A stretch of DNA of 64,000 nucleotides, taken from the NCBI GenBank assembly GCA_002493595.1, contig DKZG01000002.1, positions 33,489-97,488 on the forward strand. Reading direction: 5' to 3'. Positions within the stretch are counted from its first letter, which is position 1; every line of letters starts with the position of its first letter. Shown here piece by piece: positions 7,078 to 15,920 of the stretch. The DNA is from Ruminococcaceae bacterium UBA7080. GTDB taxonomy: Bacteria; Bacillota; Clostridia; Oscillospirales; Acutalibacteraceae. Both the position numbers and the translations under genes were made by a program. The notes under the pieces are model-generated. The model was not told the origin of the DNA, ran no database searches, and saw nothing but the letters and a program-made list of their open reading frames with translations.

Positions 7078-9822
7078 ATGGCAAATAAATTAATAACTGC
7101 TCTTTTTGGCGATTACTCCAAAAAAGAAGTTAAAAGAGTAAAAAAGATTTCCAACAAGGTGCTTGCGTTAGAGGACAAGTATCAGGCTATGGAGGATAAA
7201 GAGCTGACTGCACAGACCGCTATACTTAAAGAGCGTCTTGCAAACGGCGAGACACTTGACGATATTCTTCCTGATGCTTTTGCCGTATGCCGTGAGGCAG
7301 CATGGCGTGTTCTCGGGATGAAACATTTCGAGGTGCAGGTTATCGGCGGTATTGTGCTTCACCAGGGCAGAATTGCCGAGATGAAAACAGGTGAAGGTAA
7401 AACGCTTGTTGCTACACTGCCGGCATATCTTAATGCACTTGCAGGCGATGGTGTGCATATTGTAACGGTTAACGATTATCTTGCCAAGCGAGACTCAGAG
7501 TGGATGGGCAAGCTTTATCGTTTTCTTGGGCTTGACGTGGGTCTTATCATTCATGAAAAAACAAACGAGCAGAGAAAGGAAGCCTATAACGCAGATATCA
7601 CATACGGCACAAATAATGAAATGGGCTTCGACTATCTTCGTGACAATATGGTTCAGTATAAGGAACAGAAGGTGCAGAGAGGTCATAAATTTGCGATTGT
7701 GGATGAGGTGGACTCCATCCTGATTGATGAGGCGCGTACGCCTCTTATCATCAGCGGTAAGGGTGAGCAATCGACCGATCTTTACAGACAGGCTAATGCT
7801 TTTGCTAAAACCCTTAAAATGGTTAAGGTTGCCAAAATGGACGAAAAGCAGGACACGGAAGCCACATACGACGGCGACTATATTGTTGATGAAAAGGCGA
7901 AGACGGCAACACTTACACAGGATGGTGTTAAGAAGGCCGAGTCCTATTTTAACGTTGAAAATCTTATGGAGATGGATAATTCTACACTTCTTCATCATAT
8001 CAATCAGGCTATTAAGGCAAATGGTGTAATGAGAAGGGATATTGACTACGTTGTTACAGAAGGTCAGGTTAAAATCGTTGACGAGTTTACAGGCCGTATT
8101 ATGGAAGGCAGACGCTATAATGAAGGTCTGCATCAGGCAATTGAAGCGAAAGAAGGCGTAAAGGTTGAGCATGAGAGCAAGACGCTTGCGACAATCACTT
8201 TCCAAAATTATTTCCGACTTTACAAAAAGCTGTCGGGTATGACAGGTACGGCTTCAACAGAGGCTCCTGAATTTTCTGAAATCTATAAGCTCGATGTTGT
8301 TGAAATTCCAACAAATAAGCCTCTTGCAAGAATTGATCGTCCGGATGTTATTTTCCAAACAGAAAGAGCAAAGTTTTATAATGCAATAGATCAGATTAAA
8401 GAATGCCACGAGAAGGGTCAGCCGGTCCTTGTTGGTACAATCAGCATTGAAAAGAGTGAGCTGCTTTCAAAAATGCTTAAAAAGGCCAGGGTTCCTCACA
8501 ATGTGCTTAATGCTAAAAATCATGAACGAGAGGCTGAAATTATTGCGCAGGCAGGTAAGCTCGGCGCAGTTACCATTGCAACCAACATGGCGGGCCGTGG
8601 TACGGATATTATGCTTGGCGGTAATGCTGAGTATCTTGCTAAGTCTGAAATGAGAAGAATGCAGTTCTCCGATGAATTGATTGCCGAAGCAACAGGATTT
8701 GCTGAAACTGATGATGAGGAAATTCTTAATGCAAGAAAGACTTTTCAGGAATTAGAGGCAAAGTATAAGAACGAAATTAAGGAAGAAGCAGATAAAGTAC
8801 GTGAGGCAGGCGGATTGTTTATTCTCGGTACGGAGCGTCATGATTCCCGACGTATCGACAATCAGCTTCGCGGACGTTCCGGCCGTCAGGGCGACCCGGG
8901 AGAAAGCCAGTTCTATCTTTCCTGTGAGGATGACCTTATGCGTCTGTTCGGTGGTGAGAGAATGCAGATGATGATGGGCAGACTGGCAGATGACGAGAAT
9001 ATGCCTATTGAGTCAAAAATGATTTCAAAGACGGTTGAGTCGTCCCAGAAAAAGGTTGAGGGCAGAAACTTCGGTATTCGTAAAAATACGCTCCAGTATG
9101 ATGATGTTATGAATCGTCAGCGCCAGCTTATTTATAAGCAAAGAGATCAGGTGCTTGACGGTCTTGATCTTTCAGACAAGATACTTGCGATGCTGGATAC
9201 GAATATTGAGGAGAATGTAAAAAATTACTTTGCAGGTGATAATAAGGCAGACTGGAATATTGCAGGTCTTAAGGAAAAATATAAGGGCTGGCTCACCACT
9301 GATGATGATTTTGAGGATACGGATGCGCTTTCCATTAATGAAACTATAGAAACACTGACCGAAAGAGGACACCGAATACTTGAAGAAAAGCATCAGCTCT
9401 TAGGTGATGAAATGTTTGCTGATTTTGAACGAATGGTGCTTCTCAGAAATGTTGATACACTTTGGATGGATCACATTGATGCAATGGATGATTTGAAGCA
9501 GGGTATTGGTCTTAGAGCGTATGCCCAGCAGGATCCTGTTGTTGCTTTTCGTATGGAGTCATATGACATGTTTGATGAAATGACAGCAACAATACGTGAG
9601 AATACCGTTCGCATGATGCTCACAATTATGCCGAGAAGACGCGAGGATGTTGAGCGCAAGGCGGTAGCCAAGGTAACAGCTACATCTTCGGGCGGCGACG
9701 ATACGGTTAAGTCTTCTCCGGTTCGAAAGGGACACAAAGTCGGTCCAAATGATCCATGTCCCTGCGGTTCAGGCAAAAAGTACAAGAAGTGCTGCGGTGC
9801 TCCGGGCAAGGATAAGGACTGA
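7078..9822 (+). CDS. secA: Preprotein translocase ATPase SecA
   Basis: This 914-residue protein is the ATP-driven motor that pushes preproteins through SecYEG. It shows the full domain order: Walker A MKTGEGKT (102-109), Walker B with DEVDS (209-213), the preprotein cross-linking domain, the second nucleotide-binding fold (VTIATNMAGRGTDIMLGG, then LFILGTERHDSRRIDNQLRGRSGRQGDPG), the helical scaffold and wing domains, and a C-terminal zinc-binding SEC-C motif (CPCGSGKKYKKCC) preceded by a flexible linker. The SEC-C tail is present in full. Only one secA is seen here. It stands as a single gene with its own promoter and a strong terminator. Confidence 0.98.
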   Translation: MANKLITALFGDYSKKEVKRVKKISNKVLALEDKYQAMEDKELTAQTAILKERLANGETLDDILPDAFAVCREAAWRVLGMKHFEVQVIGGIVLHQGRIAEMKTGEGKTLVATLPAYLNALAGDGVHIVTVNDYLAKRDSEWMGKLYRFLGLDVGLIIHEKTNEQRKEAYNADITYGTNNEMGFDYLRDNMVQYKEQKVQRGHKFAIVDEVDSILIDEARTPLIISGKGEQSTDLYRQANAFAKTLKMVKVAKMDEKQDTEATYDGDYIVDEKAKTATLTQDGVKKAESYFNVENLMEMDNSTLLHHINQAIKANGVMRRDIDYVVTEGQVKIVDEFTGRIMEGRRYNEGLHQAIEAKEGVKVEHESKTLATITFQNYFRLYKKLSGMTGTASTEAPEFSEIYKLDVVEIPTNKPLARIDRPDVIFQTERAKFYNAIDQIKECHEKGQPVLVGTISIEKSELLSKMLKKARVPHNVLNAKNHEREAEIIAQAGKLGAVTIATNMAGRGTDIMLGGNAEYLAKSEMRRMQFSDELIAEATGFAETDDEEILNARKTFQELEAKYKNEIKEEADKVREAGGLFILGTERHDSRRIDNQLRGRSGRQGDPGESQFYLSCEDDLMRLFGGERMQMMMGRLADDENMPIESKMISKTVESSQKKVEGRNFGIRKNTLQYDDVMNRQRQLIYKQRDQVLDGLDLSDKILAMLDTNIEENVKNYFAGDNKADWNIAGLKEKYKGWLTTDDDFEDTDALSINETIETLTERGHRILEEKHQLLGDEMFADFERMVLLRNVDTLWMDHIDAMDDLKQGIGLRAYAQQDPVVAFRMESYDMFDEMTATIRENTVRMMLTIMPRRREDVERKAVAKVTATSSGGDDTVKSSPVRKGHKVGPNDPCPCGSGKKYKKCCGAPGKDKD

Positions 9823-9837
9823 TAATCCGTAAAATAT

Positions 9838-9875
9838 AAAACACACAATGGTTTTATCCATTGTGTGTTTTGTTT
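9838..9875 (+). terminator. Intrinsic terminator of secA
   Basis: A 14-base perfect stem (9838-9851 with 9858-9871) around a TTTTAT loop, followed by a T-rich tail and starting 15 bases after the secA stop codon. Confidence 0.92.
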
Positions 9876-10009
9876 TGATTCATTAGTTTTTTGAAAGAAT
9901 ATTAGAGCATTTCGCACTCGCAGCAATTCCATGGTTTTCTTATTATTACAGCAGAAAAAACAGCGAGTACGAAAGCTTGCATAATGTTGCAACGCAGTGC
10001 ACAGAATCA

Positions 10010-10882
10010 TTATTTATCAGCTGTTATATTATCGGTTGTGATAAGTGTTACTCTGTTTTCTGCTAATTTATCCAGAAGCTCAAGGTCATTAATTGTCCAC
10101 GCACCGAGTTTGATGCCTGAGTCGATACATTTTTTTATCATACCGTTTTCAAAGTTCTTTTCTTTTGAACCGTTGAAGTCAATACCACAGTCCTTAAGGC
10201 TTTTTGCAAGTTCAATATCCTCATCTTCAATTTTCTGAACGAGATAATAGATTGGGGCATCTGTCAGTTCTCTGATTTTTTTCAGATTTTCAAATTGGAA
10301 TGAGATATATACAGCTTCAGCATTATATTTTTTTACCATATCTACAATTTCATCATAATGCTCAGTGTTATTTTTGCCCTTAAGCTCAATAACGGCAGTC
10401 ATATTATAGCTGTTGCAAATTTGAATATATTTTTCAAGTGAGCAGAAGCTGAGGTTTGGATAATTTTCAATATTTGAGCCGTTATCAACATTCATTTTCA
10501 TAAGATCATCATAAGTTTCTTTTTCAATAAATGCTGATTTATTCATCATTCGGTATGTGTGTGAATCATGAGAAACAATCCATACGCCGTCTGCTGTTCT
10601 GTAAATATCGCATTCAGCGCCCCAGAAGCCTGCCTTGCCTGCCTCATTGAACGCAGCTGAGGTGTTTTCCGGTGCAACTGCACGGTAACCCCTGTGCGCG
10701 ATAAGTGTTACTTTTTGGTCTGTTTTTAAAAGCTCGTAGTCAGCTGTTTTGCAGTACATATGAAGCGCTGTTGCACCGGCAATTACCGCGAGTACGATTA
10801 ACGCAAGAAGAACTGAAAGTACAATAACAAGAATTTTCTTCTTTTTTGACCACTTTTTCTTTTCATTTGAAGTTTTATCCAT
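10010..10882 (-). CDS. Membrane-anchored glycerophosphodiester phosphodiesterase-like protein
   Basis: A 290-residue protein with a cationic start and one N-terminal transmembrane helix (about 15-40), so the catalytic domain should face outside. The GDPD TIM barrel is recognisable from LIAHRGYRAVAPENT (the catalytic HR and the E of PEN), GAECDIYRTADGVWIVSHD with the ExD metal ligands and second histidine, an ELKGKN strand and a late GAWTIN strand. It should cleave glycerophosphodiesters or related phosphodiesters from lipids or teichoic acids. Its start overlaps the nitroreductase gene by 8 bases, so the two are co-translated. No terminator is obvious downstream. Confidence 0.9.
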   Translation of the reverse strand: MDKTSNEKKKWSKKKKILVIVLSVLLALIVLAVIAGATALHMYCKTADYELLKTDQKVTLIAHRGYRAVAPENTSAAFNEAGKAGFWGAECDIYRTADGVWIVSHDSHTYRMMNKSAFIEKETYDDLMKMNVDNGSNIENYPNLSFCSLEKYIQICNSYNMTAVIELKGKNNTEHYDEIVDMVKKYNAEAVYISFQFENLKKIRELTDAPIYYLVQKIEDEDIELAKSLKDCGIDFNGSKEKNFENGMIKKCIDSGIKLGAWTINDLELLDKLAENRVTLITTDNITADK

Positions 10883-11651
10883 TGTCGTTCTCTCCTTTAT
10901 TTTCAGGGAATTTAATTAATTTTGCATTTTCAGTACAAAAATTCCCTGTGAAATCCCATTCACCTTTCACCCCTTTTGCAGCAGCGCCAAGCTGAAAATG
11001 GAGCTGTGCAATGCCGAAGTCAATACTTTTTTCTGAATAAGGTGCATCCACCTTGCCGGAAATAATACCGTTTTCGTATTTGAAGTGAACCGGTCTGCTG
11101 TTGGTGCTTGATGGAGCTTTTTCTACCAGTTTCATAGCATATTCATAATATGCAGGCAGCTTTTTATCACAGACATCAAACATTTTTTGATATGGCTTGC
11201 TTTTTTTATGCGTTACATTATATATGGCTTTTTCTTTAAGACTAAGCTTATTTTTAACTCTGCCGATGACAATAAGACCGTGAAGCCTTATTGATTTTGG
11301 CAGCTTAAGCATGGCAAGAATTTTATTTTCATCGTAGGTGCCGGTTACCCAGCAGGTACCGAGGCCGTGGTATACGCATTCAAGTACAATCATTTCACCA
11401 TAGTATCCGGACTTAACTCTGGTTTTTTCAGAGTCATCGCCGCAAATGGCGATTGCTGAAAATTTGCCTGTGAAAAACTTGAAGGCAGGGGTGGCATCCT
11501 CAATAAAGCGGAAATCAAGTCCTGCCTTATTATTGATTATGTCAACCAAATCGCGTATAACCTGTGTTGTATCGCTTTCAATGGCATAGGGTTTGTATGT
11601 ACGCCTTGAGCGGCGCATATCAATTGCTTTAATATATTCCTCGTTAGTCAT
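10875..11651 (-). CDS. Nitroreductase-family protein (TM1586-like)
   Basis: A 258-residue protein related to FMN-dependent nitroreductases. The IDMRRSRRTYKP start is the FMN-phosphate binding element and VYHGLGTCWVTGTYDENKI is the late glycine-rich stretch. It is longer than classical nitroreductases, and a second half (about 165-258, with SSTNSRPVHFKYENG and DFGIAQLHFQLGAAAKG) fits the TM1586-type two-part fold. Substrate unknown. I chose ATG 11651 because the upstream ATG at 11660 lies inside the ribosome site (AGGATG), which then has proper spacing to 11651. It follows asnB by 51 bases and overlaps the GDPD gene. Confidence 0.8.
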   Translation of the reverse strand: MTNEEYIKAIDMRRSRRTYKPYAIESDTTQVIRDLVDIINNKAGLDFRFIEDATPAFKFFTGKFSAIAICGDDSEKTRVKSGYYGEMIVLECVYHGLGTCWVTGTYDENKILAMLKLPKSIRLHGLIVIGRVKNKLSLKEKAIYNVTHKKSKPYQKMFDVCDKKLPAYYEYAMKLVEKAPSSTNSRPVHFKYENGIISGKVDAPYSEKSIDFGIAQLHFQLGAAAKGVKGEWDFTGNFCTENAKLIKFPENKGENDNG

Positions 11652-11702
11652 ATAAAACATCCTGTGTGCTGATTAGATATTTACATCTATAATATATCAC
11701 AT

Positions 11703-13526
11703 TTAAATATCAAACACAACATTATAATTTTTCATCCACACATAAATCTGATAAATATAAGCCAAAACCTGTGGTGTCTGCATCAATTGACCGTACCATG
11801 GTTCGGTCATAGAGTCGGGGCTTTTCATAAGCTCATATACTGCGCTGACATTCAGCATTTCATAAAGAGGACAGCTTTTATCCTCTATAGCCTGTTTTGC
11901 AAGACGGCATACACAATCAAAGTAAAGCGGATTGTGTGTTTTGGGATAAGGGCTTTTTTTGCGCCAAACAATATCATAGGGCAAATCATTTTCAAATGCC
12001 TTTCGCAAAATACCTTTTTCACGGCCGTCAAGAGCCTTAAATTCCCAGGGCATATTATAAGCATATTCTACAAGTCTATAATCACAGAAGGGGACACGCA
12101 CTTCAAGTGATGACTCCATGCTCATAACATCTTTTCTGGCAAGCAGTGTCTGCATAAACCAATTCAGATTAAGCATGAACATTTCTCGCATTCTTTTTTC
12201 AAGCGGGCTTTCACCGTCGAGATAGGAAGTCAGAGCAACAGTCTGACTGTACGCATTTTGAAGATATTCCTCGCCGTTTTTAAGAAAGCCGGGTTTTAAA
12301 ATACTTCTTCTGGCCTTTGTTGATCTTGCCCAGGGGAAGCATTCCTCAAACAATATTTCTTTTCTGTGATACCAGGGGTAACCACCGAATATTTCGTCAG
12401 CACATTCGCCTGACAGACATACAGTGAAATTCTTTTTTACCTCGCGGCAAAACAGCAGCAAGGATGAGTCGACATCGGCAAAGCCGGGAACACATCTTGC
12501 AACAGTGGCTTCAAAAAGGGCATCTGCTACCGATGAATTATCAAGGATAATATTGTGATGGATTGATCCGATTGCATCTGAAACAAGACTGATATAATCA
12601 GAATCTTTGTTTGGCTGGAAAAGACTTTTTTTAAAGAATTTGTCATTGTCAGTATAGTCAACCGAATAGGTGTTTAAAATTTTACCCTTATTTTTATAAT
12701 AGTCGGCAGCCACCTTTGAAATGATTGAGGAATCAAGTCCGCCGCTTAAAAAGGTTGCAAGCGGCACATCTGAAACAAGCTGCCTTTCAATGGAATTTTT
12801 AACAAGCTCATGTGTGTGTTCTATCGCTTCGTTAAGACTTTCGTTATTTTCTTTAGCTTCTAATTTCCAATACTGTAAAACAGTAGCTTTTCCGTCTTTA
12901 TATTTTAGAAAATGAGCCGGGGGCAATTCTGAAATATCCTTAAAAATGGCTTTGCCGATTGTTTTGGCAGGACCCAGCATGAATATTTCATTAAGTCCCT
13001 CGATGTCTACTATGGGTTTGATTTGAGGAATGCATAAAAGGCTGCTTATTCGGCTGGCAAATGCAAACAAATCCCCTTTTTTAGAATAAAAGCAAGGTTT
13101 TACACCTATTCTGTCTCTGGCGAGAAAAAGACTGTTGTCACGTTCATTATAAACAGCATAAGCAAAAATTCCGTTAAGTTTTTTTACACTTTCCTCTTGC
13201 CATTTGTCATAGGCTTTAAGTACAACTTCAGTATCGCAGTGTGTGTCAAATTTATAGCCAAAGGTTTCAAGTTCTGCCTTTACCTGCTGTGTATTGTAAA
13301 GTTCACCATTATATACGATTATATATTTTCCGAAACGCATTGGCTGACTTCCTTTTTCTACATCAATAACACAGAGCCTGCGGTGGATCAATGCTGTTTG
13401 GGCCGTAACATATTCTCCTTTTGCGTCAGGTCCGCGCATTTTGAGTGTTTTACTGATGCTTTCAATTAAAGGCTTTTCACTTCTTAAATCTATGGACGGG
13501 GTTAATATTCCTGCAATTCCGCACAT
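11703..13526 (-). CDS. asnB: Asparagine synthase, glutamine-hydrolysing
   Basis: A 607-residue two-domain enzyme. The N-terminal glutaminase has the Cys2 nucleophile (MCGIAGIL), RRLCVID and YNGELYN. The C-terminal synthetase has the SGGLDSS PP-loop near residue 264, CLSGECADEIFGGYPWY and LEVRVPFCDYRLVEYA. It makes asparagine from aspartate and glutamine with ATP. GAGGTGATTTT precedes the start codon. The whole glutaminase is intact, so ammonia from glutamine can be used. Related amidotransferases of the same shape modify peptides or cell-wall precursors, but nothing nearby suggests this. Confidence 0.93.
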   Translation of the reverse strand: MCGIAGILTPSIDLRSEKPLIESISKTLKMRGPDAKGEYVTAQTALIHRRLCVIDVEKGSQPMRFGKYIIVYNGELYNTQQVKAELETFGYKFDTHCDTEVVLKAYDKWQEESVKKLNGIFAYAVYNERDNSLFLARDRIGVKPCFYSKKGDLFAFASRISSLLCIPQIKPIVDIEGLNEIFMLGPAKTIGKAIFKDISELPPAHFLKYKDGKATVLQYWKLEAKENNESLNEAIEHTHELVKNSIERQLVSDVPLATFLSGGLDSSIISKVAADYYKNKGKILNTYSVDYTDNDKFFKKSLFQPNKDSDYISLVSDAIGSIHHNIILDNSSVADALFEATVARCVPGFADVDSSLLLFCREVKKNFTVCLSGECADEIFGGYPWYHRKEILFEECFPWARSTKARRSILKPGFLKNGEEYLQNAYSQTVALTSYLDGESPLEKRMREMFMLNLNWFMQTLLARKDVMSMESSLEVRVPFCDYRLVEYAYNMPWEFKALDGREKGILRKAFENDLPYDIVWRKKSPYPKTHNPLYFDCVCRLAKQAIEDKSCPLYEMLNVSAVYELMKSPDSMTEPWYGQLMQTPQVLAYIYQIYVWMKNYNVVFDI

Positions 13527-13605
13527 AAAATCACCTCATATTTATTATATGCAGGCACTGTATTTTTGCCTGAAATAATACGAATAATTTAAATGTTAAC
13601 TTCAG

Positions 13606-13639
13606 TTGACAAAGTTCAAGTATAAATTGCTGGTATAAT
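13606..13639 (+). promoter_or_regulatory. Probable extended -10 promoter of the XRE gene
   Basis: TGGTATAAT (13631-13639) is an extended -10. A TTGACA at 13606-13611 is 22 bases upstream, too far for a standard -35, so the TGG extension probably carries the promoter. The stretch GTTAACTTCAGTTGAC beside it is a possible site for the XRE protein itself. Confidence 0.45.
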
Positions 13640-13676
13640 GAGGGGAAATATGCTATATTTTTATGGAGGTGATTAG

Positions 13677-14363
13677 ATGACACTTGGTGAACGTTTATAT
13701 GAAATGAGAAAAGCAAAGGGATTGTCTCAGGAAAGGGTAGCAGAAGAGCTGGAGGTTACGCGGCAAACCGTTTCTAAATGGGAGACAGACCAAACTACGC
13801 CAGATTTTGATAAAATTATTCCGCTGTGTGAGCTTTATAATATAACCGCTGATGAGCTTATTAAGGGAAGCGCAGAGAGTCAAAGCAATAATTATAATTA
13901 CGATTATTATGACAGCAGTGCGTATGATATACAGCCGATGGAGCAGGCTGAAAGCAAAAAAGAGCGTGATGAGAAATACAGAAAACGCTCAGCACTCTTA
14001 ATGGCGGTTGCAATATGCCTTTATATTTTATCGGTTACTCCGTTTTTTGTGCTCTCCGACGGAAGGCTCATGATGACGCTGTTTTTTGTAATCATTGCAG
14101 TTGCTACAATGATAGTTGTTTTTTCACAGCTTTCCAAGCCGAAGGATTATAAAAAGCGAGAGCTGCAGACAAAGGAATCGAAACTTTATAAGCTGATTAC
14201 AAGTATACTTTCAGGGATAACGCTGGTAGTATATATGCTTATAAGCTTTCTTACAAAGGCATGGCATATTACTTGGCTGATGTGGGTGATTTACGGCATA
14301 GTATGTGAAATAATCAAGCTTATTTTTTCTTTAAAAGGAGTTGAGATTAACGATGAAGAATAA
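13677..14363 (+). CDS. XRE-family transcriptional regulator with four membrane helices
   Basis: A 228-residue protein. Residues 1-62 are a Cro/C1-type helix-turn-helix (LSQERVAEELEVTRQTVSKWETD). A low-complexity, Asn/Tyr-rich linker follows, then four hydrophobic segments at about 100-120, 124-145, 161-182 and 188-210. This places a DNA-binding domain on the inner face of the membrane, a plan known among Firmicutes XRE regulators that sit beside small membrane or envelope proteins. The start has GGAGGTGATT upstream. It overlaps the next gene by 11 bases, so the two form an operon, and it probably controls its own transcription. Confidence 0.85.
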   Translation: MTLGERLYEMRKAKGLSQERVAEELEVTRQTVSKWETDQTTPDFDKIIPLCELYNITADELIKGSAESQSNNYNYDYYDSSAYDIQPMEQAESKKERDEKYRKRSALLMAVAICLYILSVTPFFVLSDGRLMMTLFFVIIAVATMIVVFSQLSKPKDYKKRELQTKESKLYKLITSILSGITLVVYMLISFLTKAWHITWLMWVIYGIVCEIIKLIFSLKGVEINDEE

Positions 14364-15132
14364 TAGAGGATTAATTATTACTGTTATTGTTTTGCTGTGC
14401 GCTGCAGTGCTTTTATTATCCGGTATAATGGTGTTTGCAATAGCAGGCAGTTTCAGCATAGGCAAGGTTTTTGACTGGAAAAATTCTTTTGAAGACAGTA
14501 AAATTATTTATGATGAGAGCTTTGACAGCACAAATATAAAAAATATTTCTGCACGCTCTCAGTGCGGTGATATTAAAATTAAGCACAGTGCGGATGATGC
14601 TATCAGAATTGTTGCATGTGGCGCGAATGAGAAAAGTATTGACGTGAATATAGAGAATTCATCAATCCATATTATAGGCGGCGAAGAATCAAATTCTGCA
14701 GACGGATTTCCTTTTAACAGATTAAGAGGCTATAGGAATTTTATGAATGAAATAGAGATATATCTGCCTGATAAGGAGTTTGACAATCTGGATTTGACGA
14801 CACAGTATGGTGATGTGGATATAGAAAATCATTTAATTGCTGATTTAAAGGCGAATGTTGATTATGGAGATATTGAAATAAAAGCAATTGACGGAAGTGT
14901 GGATTTGCATGCCGACTGCGGTGATATCGAGATTGACAATTTGAATATCAGCAGCAACTCCTCTATATCAACAGATTTGGGAAATGTAGAAATTGAACGT
15001 ACAAATGATATCAGAATAGATTATGAGCTTTCAATGGGCGACAGCAATATTAAAAGAAATTTCAGTCAGTCAGACGTAATTTTAAATATTAAGGTCGATT
15101 TGGGAGATATAGATATAAACGATGAATATTAA
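14353..15132 (+). CDS. DUF4097-family membrane-anchored beta-repeat protein
   Basis: A 259-residue protein with one N-terminal signal anchor (about 6-28) and an outer domain of repeated short strands. The 'GD-I/V-x-I' unit recurs at least six times (GDIKI, GDVDI, GDIEI twice, GNVEI, GDIDI), the hallmark of the DUF4097 beta-helix family that includes LiaG-like envelope proteins. Function is unknown, but the family often sits with envelope-stress regulators. ATG 14353 was chosen over TTG 14341 because AAAGGAG at 14334-14340 abuts the TTG. It overlaps the regulator gene by 11 bases and ends 4 bases before a strong terminator. Confidence 0.82.
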   Translation: MKNNRGLIITVIVLLCAAVLLLSGIMVFAIAGSFSIGKVFDWKNSFEDSKIIYDESFDSTNIKNISARSQCGDIKIKHSADDAIRIVACGANEKSIDVNIENSSIHIIGGEESNSADGFPFNRLRGYRNFMNEIEIYLPDKEFDNLDLTTQYGDVDIENHLIADLKANVDYGDIEIKAIDGSVDLHADCGDIEIDNLNISSNSSISTDLGNVEIERTNDIRIDYELSMGDSNIKRNFSQSDVILNIKVDLGDIDINDEY

Positions 15133-15135
15133 GCA

Positions 15136-15170
15136 AACCCCCTCAGCTTTGGCTGAGGGGGTTGTGTTTG
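15136..15170. terminator. Terminator between convergent genes
   Basis: A 12-base GC-rich perfect stem (15136-15147 with 15152-15163) with a TTTG loop. A T-rich tail follows on the plus strand after the DUF4097 gene. On the minus strand it follows the amidohydrolase remnant, with a weaker tail (GCTT). Confidence 0.85.
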
Positions 15171-15179
15171 TTTTGAACG

Positions 15180-15506
15180 TTAAACCTTTTTCTTTCCTTT
15201 TATGTAAACTTCTAAAATCTGAGGGCTTTCTTCTTTAAGGATATTTTTATCAAGCACAATAAAATCTGCACGCTCACCGGCTTTAAGTTCACAGCATTTA
15301 GCATGGGTAATATCGTAATAAATCATATCGTTAATAAGAGGGATAACATATCCGCCGTTAAGGTCAATAACTTTGCTGTTGTCATAGCACATAGGTGTAT
15401 TATACCCTAAATATACAATTTCCTTACCACTGACAACCATAACAGAATATATATCGTTTTCACTGTTGAGGGTGAGAAAACTGGCATTTGTAAAAACCGT
15501 CGTCAT
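15180..15506 (-). CDS. Amidohydrolase remnant: two ends fused, catalytic barrel missing
   Basis: This 108-residue frame reads like the two ends of a YtcJ-type amidohydrolase. The first 50 residues resemble the N-terminal beta-sandwich half (VVSGKEIVYLGYN, VIDLNGGYVIPLIND). The last 45 resemble the C-terminal half (CELKAGERADFIVLDKNIL, then EVYIKGKKKV). Nearly the whole metal-dependent TIM barrel, usually about 400 residues, is absent: the 'GGYVIPG-x-D-x-H' strand ends in PLINDMIYYD with no HxH. It cannot be a hydrolase as read. The frame is open and ATG 15506 has a GGAG site 7 bases upstream, so it may still be translated. It is either a decaying gene after an internal deletion or a reused beta-sandwich. 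Confidence 0.6.
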   Translation of the reverse strand: MTTVFTNASFLTLNSENDIYSVMVVSGKEIVYLGYNTPMCYDNSKVIDLNGGYVIPLINDMIYYDITHAKCCELKAGERADFIVLDKNILKEESPQILEVYIKGKKKV

Positions 15507-15659
15507 TATAACACTCCGTTTAGTATACTTCATAAATACAGATTGTTTTGTTATTCAATAATAATACAAATGCCGTAATTTGTCAAATCAGGTAAAAATC
15601 TGAAAATGGATATGTATTCTTTTATTGTGTGTTTTTGCATAAACATTAATGGTGATAAA

Positions 15660-15920
15660 ATGAAAAAGGTTAAGCTTAAGGAAAAAATAAAGCCGCAATC
15701 CTATGATTATTATTTTGGCAAGCCCAGAATTGAAATGGCAGGCAGTGAGTGTCTTGTTGATGGGCTTCAGAGTATTATTGAATACTCAAATGATAAAATT
15801 ACGCTTAATTTGGGCACGCAGGTTATAACATTTTTTGGTGATGATTTGCGTATAAATTCCTTTACGCGTGAAGGAGCAATTGTGGAAGGAAATATTATTT
15901 CTATGGAGTTTTCACAGTGA
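15660..15920 (+). CDS. yqfC: Sporulation protein YqfC (YabP/YqfC family)
   Basis: An 86-residue protein with the YabP/YqfC beta-strand pattern: PRIEMAGSECLVDGLQSIIEYSNDKI, LNLGTQVITFFGDDLRI and a late EGNIISMEF strand. In Bacillus it is a mother-cell (sigma-E) sporulation protein. I chose ATG 15660, which gives MKKVKLKEKIK and family-like length, over an upstream ATG that adds 18 unlikely residues. The ribosome site (GGTGAT) is weak and close. The yqfD gene starts at a GTG overlapping its stop codon by 4 bases. Confidence 0.85.
   Translation: MKKVKLKEKIKPQSYDYYFGKPRIEMAGSECLVDGLQSIIEYSNDKITLNLGTQVITFFGDDLRINSFTREGAIVEGNIISMEFSQ

Noticed and set aside
7495..8205. A long (236-residue) open frame antisense to secA.
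   Set aside because: Cys/Leu/Ile-rich shadow of a highly conserved gene; nothing supports its translation.
9471..10010. A 179-residue open frame on the minus strand across the secA end.
   Set aside because: It lies almost wholly opposite secA, shares the secA terminator and has no protein-like pattern or ribosome site.
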